Source: Symsagittifera roscoffensis
Taxonomy: Eukaryota > Xenacoelomorpha > Acoela > Convolutidae
Assembly: GCF_963678635.1 (NCBI RefSeq)
Contig: NC_087066.1
Location: 42,313,777 to 42,377,776 of the forward strand
DNA: 64,000 bases
Direction of reading: 5' to 3'
The translations under genes were made by a program, and so were the position numbers. A model generated the notes under the pieces. It saw nothing but the letters and a program-made list of their open reading frames with translations. It was not told where the DNA came from and did not search any database. Every line of letters starts with the position of its first letter. The stretch's first letter is position 1. This document shows positions 56,901 through 64,000 of the stretch, in pieces.

Positions 56901-59900
56901 TTGCCCGCTGGTCATCAGAATTTGACTACTTTTTTTTGTTAACCAGCCCGAGGCCTAACCCGTAGGTTATTTATTTAATGTTAACTAAGCTATGGCGATA
57001 TTGCAAGAGCTCACCTTGTAAATTACAGCGCACGTGCGATTTTAAGTCGCAATCATGTGATTGCTGGGCACCATCACTACCGATGCGCCACAACATTAAT
57101 AAAATTTAAAAAAAAAAAAACATTAAGTAATAATTGAACGAACCCAATGTTTGGCAGTCCGTCTGTTAAGAGAAACAGTGCCACGTTGTCGGTCTTTGGT
57201 CTGCTTTCAGTCAGAAGTTCTAACCCTTTCTTCAGTCCTCCCCACAAATTAGTCATGTCGTGTTCACACAGCCCGTCAATCCTCTCCAAAGTATTTTCAA
57301 CTGCAGCTGGCGTCATAAGTCTCGGTTCCAACTCGACTGAAACTGTGCTGCAAAAAGTGACCAATGAGAATTCATCTTGAGGGGTGAGACTTTTGACGAT
57401 GGTCTTCAACGCATGTTTAGTGACGTCGAGAACTGACAATCCAAACGTCTCAGTTTCGCCCTTCTCGTTTTGAATTGTGGCTTCGGTTCCCATAGATCCA
57501 GAGACGTCAACAACACAGCAGATAGAGCTCCTAACGCACTGTGTTGATTCGGGAGGCTCGATGGAGATGAGCATGTTATGTCCGTCGTATTTCATGTTGA
57601 AGTCAAGTTCCACAGACACTTGGGAGCTGGATGCTGGAACATGAGGATCGATTAGGAAAGAATGACGTGAATCGATCCTCGGATAAATGTTTCAATCGAT
57701 TCTTCCTAGGACCTCTTATGACTGGATGATTGATAAAAAAAACATTTTTGTAAAGACTACTATTGGTCGGATTTACGATGAAAATAATAATGGTAGTTTT
57801 TTTCTGAAAAATTTTTCTGAAAAGTGAAATTTCTAGATTACAAATTATTGTATTCACCTTGATCAATTACCATTCCGGTCAAAGTTGTCTGTGGTTGCGA
57901 AGCAGATCCACTTTCAGGCATGCTCTCCGTGCTGCGAGGAGGCGAATGTACCATTCCTTCCACTCCAAGGTGCTTCTCAATTGCCTCTCGTAATGCCCTG
58001 TTCGGTCGAAGATCGTTGACAGTCAGTTCCTTCCCGGTGGTAGGCGAGGTTGAGTTTCCGGCGTTAAGCCATTCGGAGATCGCCTGGCGTTCGTAGCTGA
58101 CGCCGTCGTTGTCAATCACCGGGTCGTTCATAACAGCGAGAGTTATGGGGCACAGAAAGTGCTGAGGGATGTCTTCGGGTTGGCTAGTATCCATTTCGGT
58201 TTCGGTAGTTTTTGGATCTCGTTTCACGTGATAGTTTGAATTTTTGGCTAAAGCACAGTTTTCAAACACTGCGATTCGAAGTATGCAACAAAATGATGAA
58301 TGGTCAATGTTTAAGTAAGCAATAAATAATTATTACTCGGTTGTTAAATTTCAGTTGCAACTTAGACTGTTGAGTTTTTTGATTGGATTCGAATGCAGTT
58401 TTAAGCTCTAAACTCGTATTACTGTGATGTTATGTTCTAGCTCTGACGTACATAAAGATATTGCTACGTAACCGTAAAGGCCTGTGTTACTGCAAAATGT
58501 GAAAGTAAATGTGAATATTTGTGGTATATTTGTAGTAGCTATTTGAATAGGAGCGAATTCGGTGTGCTGCATTTTGGTTGGTTTGCATAATATTGACGTC
58601 ATATCCTGTTATATATGCAGCTTCTCATTGACGTTATAGTCAAATGGTAAAGTATTGGTCACCAAAAGACGAGAAGGTGGAGCCGAATGACGTAGATCTT
58701 AAAACTATTTCAAGGTAGAAAATGTACTACTTAGGGTAAGTCTAGAAGTGCGTAAAGGTATTATTGCGTTTTCTTTTTACACTTGCGAGCTGACAAAGCG
58801 TAGTGTATTAGTAAGAACCTTTTTTTCAAACCTAACTCGCAATTAAAAGTGTTCACTTATTTGGCGTCACTTTTGCTATAATCCCAATCTGTAGCATTGG
58901 AGTATCAACCGTACAATTTTCCCCAAATCAAATAAGGGGGTATGGATTTTTTTCTGGATCTAATTTCGACAATAGCCTAGATTATTTCAAAATTAAGCGT
59001 TTTACTAATTGAAACATTAATCTAGGCAATTATTAGCAATCAAATACAATCCAGCATACAAAAATCTCGAAATCAGTTTTATTTGCGCGATATCATGAAA
59101 TGAATATCTTATACGGAATCAGTTTTCAGATTTAATACATGCTTGGGGAGGGCATTCTACGGTAGGTCATTTAGCGTCCGTGGCTGACTGCTGAGTGCGT
59201 GAGACTCATAATCACTAGGTCGCAGATTGAATCTGAGATTGCACTTAATAGCTGCTTCTTGTCGTATTCTCGCTAGTGGTTGCGAAGCGAAGCTTCGCCT
59301 CTTGGTCAACAATTGCTACGTTGGTAATTAAGTTTGAAGACAGTGAGCTGAGAATCCTTAAAATATAAACTTTATTTTCAATTTAAAAAGTTATTCAAAA
59401 GGCACGTGTATGTTAACTTCACCTCTACATGTATAATTAGTTTGGGCTCTTTTCCAGTTTCCCCCCCCCCTTTCAAATTCAATTTTGAAAAGCTTAATTA
59501 ATGTTGTCATAATGCAATGAAATTTGGCGTGGTGAACAAATCGACAACTGTGAACAGATTTGTTCTTCATACTTTACAGCGTAACATCACGCATTTAGCC
59601 GTAATAACACGTGAAAACAAAAATAAAACTCGGTATTTTGAAAAGGGGGGGGGGAACTGGAAAAGAGCCTTAGTTTGGTATTAGGGTCATGAGTAATGAA
59701 ATTTTGAATTATCATCATGAAAATCGACCGAAACATTAAGTAAATTTAAATTTTCCCCATGAAAGCTTACCATAGTTAATGGTGTATTTTTCATTAACTA
59801 ATGATATGAATTAGTTTTAAACCTTCCTTTCTTTTTTCTTTAAGTCAAAAGTCATCTGAGGATATATTGTGTTCAATGCTTTTCTATACTGTTAGTGATT

Positions 59901-62900
59901 TTCCGCAATTTTTTTTTCCTTGTTTTGATCATTATATCTTTCAACAAATAATGGCTTTTTTTTAATTTTTTTTTTAATTTGACAATTTGCATAACTGATT
60001 TTTCATTAGCTAGCAGTTATTGGATTTTGAATTTCTAATTTCAAGTGTTCATAGCGCAATTCAATTGTTTTTGAAGTGATAAGCTCAAACTTATATTTCC
60101 TTTTAAACGAATGGCTGGATATTGTAAGTGACTTATCACGAGCGCGTTCATGAGTAAGCTCAAAATTGTACCAGTTCCGTTCAAACGAATGGCTGGATAG
60201 TGTAGGTGACTTATCACGAACACATTCGTGACTAATATTCTTGTTTCATTTGGAGTAGTTGTATTGACCTATCGATTTTATCAATTCCACACGTTTGTAT
60301 TACTTAGCTCATCTAATCTTCTCCTTAGAATATCAAAAACTTTTCATGAAATTTTCATTTAGTAATTTATTTATTTTTTTTTTCGTTTTTGTTGCAGATT
60401 TTCAACTGAGCATAATTTTTCAGGCTTTTTTTGTATCCAATTTACGATAGAGGGATTCGAAACTTTCGGATTTTTTGCAGAATACTTCCAGTTAATGTAG
60501 TGGAAGATTATCATCTTGTTGTTTAGAAAATACCATTGTGTCTTTGCCATGTTGTACAGTCTGGTATGGTACAGGAATGGTTTCTCAATTTTTTATAACG
60601 ACCAATTGTTTATTAAGGTCATTTTTATATAAATTGAAAAAAATGGGATCACAATACACTACCCTGCATGACCCCTTGATTAAGTGAGAATCTCTGTAAT
60701 ACAAAACCATGCACAATTTTTTTTGCTGGCCGTTGCTTATGAAAAATTTGTGTATGTGTCTGAGTTCCGAAAAATTTAACATCTTGTAAGAAATTTTTTT
60801 GTAAGAATCCATGATCAATAGTCGAATGCGTTGGAGAGATTTTGCAATGAGTTTGTTATAGTCAATTGATTTTCTAAGGAAGTCTGTTCAATATAAGATA
60901 GTAGCGATTGTTAGATAAGAAGTTAGACTTACGAATTGAGTTTTGTGTAGGAGGTCATTGCATGATGGATCGGGAAAAAGTTGCATGAAAGATCAAAGAT
61001 CTGGAAAGCTTCTGTGCTGGAAAGTTTTGTCTGTCTAAGTTTACGCAGTTAACGTTGAAAGATTTTTTTCGGAGTAATTAGTTTCATCATCACGCGTGCG
61101 ATAAGCAAGCTGTTTTAAACTGGATTATACTTTTTTTCTAGTTAACAAATAGTGTAACAAAATCAGTTAAATCACTTGCTGACTTCTTTTCACTTCTCTT
61201 CTCTTAATATCTTCCAAGTTGTTTCCCCCTTGGCTTCGAGGTAAAACAATTGCCTTTGTACCCTTAAGTCTGGGGTTCGAGTCGTGGCCGGACTTGGTGT
61301 TTTTGGTAGCAAAGAAATTGGCAAAAAATATCAGAGAAATCTATTAATGGTTTTTCTTTTGTTCGCTCAAGTTTTGTCGGCCAAATTGCCACAGAGTATT
61401 TGGCTTGTGCTGTCGACAGTTTTCATTGTAGTTGCTAGTGAAAGTGTTGTTCATTCTGATTTCAGGGAGAGACTTGAAAGATAAAAAAATAGATTCAAAA
61501 AAATCATAAAATCCCTCTTTTTTTCGGTTTAGTTGGTGTCTGCTCAAAGATTGTCGGCTTAATTGCCACATCATTGATTTTTCTTGTGTAGTAAACAGTT
61601 TTCATGGTAATTGCATTTGCAAGTGTTGTCCATTGCTGTTTAAGGTGGACTTAAAACTTTTTTTTTATAAAATCGTTTTTTTTTTTTGCTCAACTTGTCT
61701 GCTCAAAGATAGTCTGATTTGTTTCTTTTTGTAAGTTTTGTTCCGTTTTTGCTGATTTGAAAGTCAAGTGTCTGGCATATTTGCCTGAAATTAACTTCTA
61801 TCGAGACATTAAACTTATATGACGTTTTTAAAAGTTGTTCATTCTTTTCGATTTATGTTTTTTTTTAAATGTTTGTTGTATTGCAAGTGGTGCGAAGTTC
61901 CGCTGCGCGTGTGTGTATACTCTACGTTGAATCGGCATTACTCGATTACGCAATCTCAGCTCAGTATTGAATCATCTGGTAAATGATACGGTTTAATTGG
62001 AGCAGTAAAATTGACATTTCTGTTTGATGGATCTTTCGTGAAAGATTATGTGCGACAAAAATGGTATTCGCGCCAGCTGACTATCATTTTCTTCAAAATT
62101 TAAGAAAAACTATTTGTAGTAGTTTTTAGTTTATGTGCATATTAGATAGGAACCATATGAGGAAATCGTTATTTCAGGTATTATTTAAGAGAAATGAACG
62201 TAGTGACGACTCTTATATAGGTCTTGCTGATTTTGTTTTGTTTTTCAAGAAAAATTTTAAGGTCGGTCACCCACAATTGGATATCTCAAAATAGTTCAAA
62301 GGGGGACCCTTTGGGTCGGTAGGGGGTCGAATCCCTGAGGGAAGGCGCGTCCCCTTTAAATCCGCCCCTGTATAATAGTGAATTGTCTCGTTGATTAGGT
62401 TAGTGGACTCAACAGTGATCAATCCCTCCTCGTCTCAAGCGGAGTATTTTCTGGTGCTGCCTTTTTTCAAGGTAACTGTTCTTCTTTGAGAGATGCAATC
62501 AACTCAAAAGTCCCTCACATGTTTTCTGAAATTGAAAAAAAATGAGCGATCTGCCCTCGAACGTTTGAACGACAGTTCGTTCCCACGTTTCGGAATCAAT
62601 GTAGAACGGATATACGGTTGTCGACGGTTTTCCAAAGTGTCCGAGGCTCTGACTTGATAGTAAGGACCACTATTTTTTTTAGTTGGAATCGAAATGAAAA
62701 TGAACATATCTCGTAATCGGTTATTTGGATTGTTCATTTTACTGAAGGCAAATATTATCCTGCAGTTATGTCAACCGAAAGAGGGATTTGGTTAACTCCC
62801 CCCCCCCTCCTTATGGTTCCTTGTAACGAATCCCCACTACAGAATTAAACACTTGAGCAAATGCAAATTTTGGATCTTGAAACAAATCCCCCTTTTGAAA

Positions 62901-63049
62901 AGTTTTCTAATGTGTATCTGTATCACTGTTGATCTGTTTTGAGCTGTTGAGTTTGATTATTTAGAATGGATCTTTAGAAGATGCCTTGAAGGCGAACCAG
63001 ATACATGGCACCAGACTCTCACACCTGAAGGTCCTCAAACTATTTGCAG
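41772..63049 (+). CDS. STK16: STK16-like protein kinase gene, three exons seen (both ends missing)
   Basis: Exons 41772-41927, 62399-62471 and 62965-63049, joined by GT-AG introns in phases 2 and 0; the last exon ends in phase 1 at TTTGCAG|GTAATC. Together they encode the N-lobe of a Ser/Thr kinase: Gly-Gly-Phe-Ser-Val-Val-Asp-Leu of the P-loop, Tyr-Ala-Val-Lys-Arg (ATP Lys), helix C with Glu, His-Pro-Asn-Leu-Ile-Lys-Leu-Val, the Leu-Val-Leu-Pro-Phe-Phe-Lys hinge strand, and Gly-Ser-Leu-Glu-Asp-Ala-Leu of the D helix. The wording matches the NAK-family kinase STK16, a lipid-anchored Golgi-associated kinase in animals. Upstream exon(s) with the myristoylation start and the C-lobe lie outside or were not found. 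The 20.5-kb intron contains the tandem array, the solo LTR and a nested - strand gene. Confidence 0.75.
42467..42727 (-). pseudogene. LINE C-terminal fragment, array unit 1
   Basis: Matches the Leu-Pro-Leu-Ser-x-Tyr...Leu-Leu-Phe-Ala region of LINE copy C, broken by stops. Confidence 0.6.
43555..43630 (+). repeat. tRNA-Cys-like core, array unit 1
   Basis: Contains GACTGCAAA, a GCA anticodon-like loop, and GGTTCTAATC, a B-box-like T-loop, followed by a T-run. Stems pair poorly, so it is a pseudogene or SINE head. Copies at 46026-46100, 48500-48576 and 51967-52045. Confidence 0.4.
44396..45480 (-). pseudogene. LINE RT and C-terminal remnant, array unit 2
   Basis: 45480-45214: Gln-His-Gly-Phe and Leu-Asp-Phe-Glu-Lys-Ala-Phe-Asp. 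45183-44950: Gly-Val-Pro-Gln-Gly-Ser-Leu-Leu-Gly-Pro and Tyr-Ala-Asp-Gly, where the second catalytic Asp is replaced by Gly. 44629-44396: C-terminal region. Confidence 0.72.
46026..46100 (+). repeat. tRNA-Cys-like core, array unit 2
   Basis: Same as unit 1, with GGTTCTGATC in the T-loop. Confidence 0.4.
46731..47960 (-). pseudogene. LINE RT and C-terminal remnant, array unit 3
   Basis: 47960-47709 and 47712-47359 give the same RT blocks as unit 2, also with Tyr-Ala-Asp-Gly. 47124-46731 is the C-terminal part with a Cys-x-x-Cys pattern near its end. Confidence 0.7.
48500..48576 (+). repeat. tRNA-Cys-like core, array unit 3
   Basis: Same as unit 1; the anticodon-like loop is changed to GACTGGAAA. 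Confidence 0.4.
49209..49539 (-). pseudogene. LINE C-terminal fragment, array unit 4
   Basis: Same C-terminal region as the other units in two frames; the RT part is absent in this truncated unit. Confidence 0.6.
50182..51423 (-). pseudogene. LINE RT and C-terminal remnant, array unit 5
   Basis: 51423-51100 and 51128-50895 hold the RT blocks, with Tyr changed to His before Ala-Asp-Gly; 50596-50182 the C-terminal part, the longest open one in the array (124 codons). Confidence 0.7.
51967..52045 (+). repeat. tRNA-Cys-like core, array unit 5
   Basis: Same as unit 1, with an intact GACTGCAAA loop and GGTTCTAATC. Confidence 0.4.
52261..53411. other. No feature recognised
   Basis: Intron sequence with slightly higher G/C than its surroundings (52300-53250) but no ORF, repeat border or splice pair that I can support. 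Confidence 0.35.
53412..53781 (+). mobile_element. Solo LTR of the E1/E2 retroelement family
   Basis: LTR 53416-53777 (362 bp) starts TGGAACCTGATC and ends CCAACTCA, flanked by TAAG at 53412-53415 and 53778-53781. It lacks two short internal blocks present in the E2 LTRs. Its stem-loop (53533-53560) is perfect: GTGCTGAAATTAC, TT, GTAATTTCAGCAC. Confidence 0.88.
54272..54332 (+). CDS. Candidate signal-peptide exon
   Basis: ATG at 54272, 20 codons with a strongly hydrophobic core, then CAG|GTACCA as a possible donor. No second exon is identified, and the region lies between the solo LTR and the 3' end of the Vint gene. It could be chance. Confidence 0.2.
54966..58194 (-). CDS. U-box / VWA / Vint (Hint) protein, four exons, 778 aa
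   Basis: Exons 58194-57858, 57633-57144, 56837-56390 and 56027-54966; introns of 224, 306 and 362 bases, all GT-AG, phases 1, 2, 0, total 2337 coding bases ending in TAA 54966-54968. Residues 9-76 form a U-box (Phe-Leu-Cys-Pro-Ile-Thr, Asp-Pro-Val, Tyr-Glu-Arg), which binds E2 enzymes. A VWA domain starts near 128 with the MIDAS Asp155-x-Ser157-x-Ser159, a later Thr and Thr-Asp-Gly. A linker domain (about 426-580) has the Trp-Gly-x-His and Asn-Asn-Phe-Lys-Asp-Pro-Gly motifs typical of VWA-Vint proteins. The Vint/Hint domain begins at Cys608 (Gly-Cys-Phe-Leu) with Ala-Trp-His and ends His-Glu-Phe-Leu-Gly-Thr. Hint domains cut or rearrange themselves at this Cys. ATG 58194 is the first Met in frame. 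The gene is nested, opposite, in the kinase intron. Confidence 0.85.
58195..59436. other. Upstream of the Vint gene; tRNA-Met-like sequence
   Basis: The promoter of the - strand gene should lie in 58200-58700; no clear TATA box is seen. A tRNA-like stretch is listed at 59172-59245. Otherwise no feature. Confidence 0.35.
59172..59245 (+). repeat. tRNA-Met-like sequence (SINE head or pseudogene)
   Basis: GACTCATAATC resembles a CAT anticodon loop and CAGATTGAATCTG a T-arm. The D-arm and acceptor stem do not pair well. Possibly a SINE with a GTGGTTGCGAAG tail that also occurs at 41447 and 61887. Confidence 0.4.
59437..59677. mobile_element. MITE with 8-bp target duplication and poly-C terminal repeats
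   Basis: Element 59445-59669 (225 bp). Ends GGCTCTTTTCCAGTTTCC plus a C-run, and its inverse, form terminal repeats of about 35 bp. TTAGTTTG at 59437-59444 and 59670-59677 is an exact 8-bp duplication, as made by hAT or P-type transposases. No ORF. Confidence 0.88.
59678..62255. other. Repeat-rich intron stretch, no gene
   Basis: 60040-60230 has two diverged copies of a TTTTAAACGAATGGCTGGATA block with GTGACTTATCACGA (about 70 bp apart). 61340-61480 and 61540-61660 are diverged copies of a GTCGGC..AATTGCCACA..CAGTTTTCAT block. A tRNA-like sequence is at 61220-61292. Confidence 0.45.
61220..61292 (+). repeat. tRNA-like sequence with a good B box
   Basis: GGGGTTCGAGTCGTGGCC carries a near-consensus B box and TTGGCTTCGAGG an A-box-like part; the anticodon arm does not pair. 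SINE head or tRNA pseudogene. Confidence 0.4.
62261..62370. mobile_element. Truncated hAT-like MITE, copy 3
   Basis: Matches the end of copies 1 and 2 (GGATATCTCAAA, GGGTCGAATCCC, ending TAAATCCGCCCCTG). The other end is missing. It stops 28 bases before the 62399 exon. Confidence 0.75.
62399..62471 (+). CDS. STK16: STK16-like exon: strands beta 4 and 5, hinge
   Basis: Acceptor GATTAG|G, donor TTCAAG|GTAACT. Joined to the previous exon it restores Ile-Lys-Leu-Val-Asp. A decayed hAT-like MITE ends at 62370, only 28 bases before the acceptor. Confidence 0.75.
62965..63049 (+). CDS. STK16: STK16-like exon: helices D and E start
   Basis: Acceptor TTTAG|AATG, donor GCAG|GTAATC. Encodes Asn-Gly-Ser-Leu-Glu-Asp-Ala-Leu and Val-Leu-Lys-Leu-Phe-Ala-Gly. 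Confidence 0.75.
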
Positions 63050-64000
63050 GTAATCCTAATGTGCTCATTTTGGTACAATCATTGAAGGTTAAGCACATTT
63101 ACTGACGATTTTTGTGCGTCCTTATTCTATCACTCATGTAAAATTCTATCATGTAAAATTTTAGAGAAAAATTATTTTGATTATGAATGTGGTCTCGCTC
63201 ATTTGAATTTTTCGTTGCGTAAAATATACTTTTTTCACAAACATGTTATCCACTTGGTCAAATCGACATTCATATATAAACTGCTTGTATACAGTTACAA
63301 ATTAACATAAAACCGAATAAATCAACACTAATTACCCTTCCGATCAGCAAATGTATTGCAATCGGGTCCTAGGTTTTTTCCCATAAATAACTTTGTACAC
63401 AGGACTCTTCTGGACTTATTCATCTCCTGGTCCTCTGTTTGAAACTACATATGTATTTTGAGCATTTTAGCAATTTAGATATCCTTCCCAATCAAAAGTG
63501 TCTCTTTATGTTCATTGTAGTTTTACCAACTCGATTTGTTAAAATTTAGTTTTTTATCTTTTTTTTTCGGCTTAATAGGCTTCAGCCCATCTTAATGGCC
63601 TCATATTTGATAAGCTCAAAATGTTTTTTGTGTGCTTGTGTGTGTTGAGGGGAATGGGGACTTACAATTTTTTTCAATATTTTCAAATCTTGTTGAATTT
63701 TTTTCTACTTGATGGGTTTCTGCTCAGGTATTTTTAGCTTTGTTACCACCCTGTAAGTTTTCGTCCGATGCCAATTTTGCTTTATTTTGTTTATGCGTGT
63801 TTTTGCCAAGTTTTTTCTGCCATTTTGATCGATTAGTTGTGTTTAATGATAGATTTTCGATATTTTTTGCTGGTTTTTCGTCTTTTGAAAGTCGATTAAG
63901 CTCTCGTTTTAGTTTCCATTTTGTGTATGCCACCTTGAATTTAGTACATAAATAGCTTTCGTGGATTCTACGTGGGCAGTACATATTGTTTTGTTGATTT
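63050..64000 (+). other. Intron of the kinase gene, dispersed repeat, no exon found
   Basis: 63515-63660 is a copy of the GGCTTAATAGG repeat also found at 41060. The next kinase exon, with the catalytic loop, is expected to the right of the window. Confidence 0.45.

Noticed and set aside
57603-57866. 87-aa ORF and 58260-58269 upstream start for the Vint gene
   Set aside because: The ORF lies mostly in intron 1; the upstream start is GTG, while ATG at 58194 begins just before the U-box.
1-64000. CRISPR array, operon or phage interpretation
   Set aside because: No spaced direct repeats of that kind, and spliced genes and retroelements show a eukaryote.

Overview
This is a eukaryotic, almost certainly animal (invertebrate) genomic window: introns with GT-AG borders that keep codon phase, LINE, Ty3/gypsy, hAT-like and Mutator-like elements, and two or three host genes with very long, repeat-filled introns. 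I cannot fix the species. Env-bearing Ty3/gypsy elements of this general layout are known from tunicates and insects, among others, but nothing here decides between hosts. LEFT (1-17.3 kb, + strand): an A-rich, G-poor, env-bearing Ty3/gypsy-type retroelement in two pieces. Piece E1 (1-8956) carries the 3' end of pol (integrase), then three long ORFs: a 377-codon ORF with no methionine at all (ORF A, 2034-3167), an 871-aa membrane glycoprotein (env, 3155-5770) and a 595-codon ORF B (5712-7499) whose first 259 codons lack ATG. A canonical small intron follows directly after the ORF B stop. Piece E2 (9620-17297) is a separate insertion with two 410-bp LTRs and a perfect 4-bp target duplication (TCAC). 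It keeps gag and half of the protease, then jumps to the 3' non-coding region, so RT, integrase, ORF A, env and ORF B are deleted. Its gag is read through a series of +1 frame changes. MIDDLE (17.3-37.4 kb, - strand): five phase-matched exons of a secreted, glycoside-hydrolase-like gene. Its second intron (16.4 kb) is packed with LINE remnants, hAT-like MITEs, foldbacks and a (TAG)n microsatellite, and E2 sits in the intron after the last exon seen. RIGHT (39-64 kb): a Mutator-like element; then an STK16-like protein kinase gene on + (exons at 41.8, 62.4 and 63.0 kb, continuing past the window). Its 20.5-kb intron holds a five-copy tandem array of a LINE-derived unit with tRNA-like cores, a solo LTR of the left-hand retroelement, an 8-bp-TSD MITE with poly-C termini, and, on the opposite strand, a complete four-exon gene for a 778-aa U-box / VWA / Vint (Hint) protein (54966-58194). 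The most novel items are the pol-ORF A-env-ORF B architecture with its methionine-free ORF, the gag-only derivative, and the U-box-VWA-Vint gene nested in the kinase intron. Host gene models come from reading splice sites and codon phase by eye; protein family names come from motif recognition without database searches.
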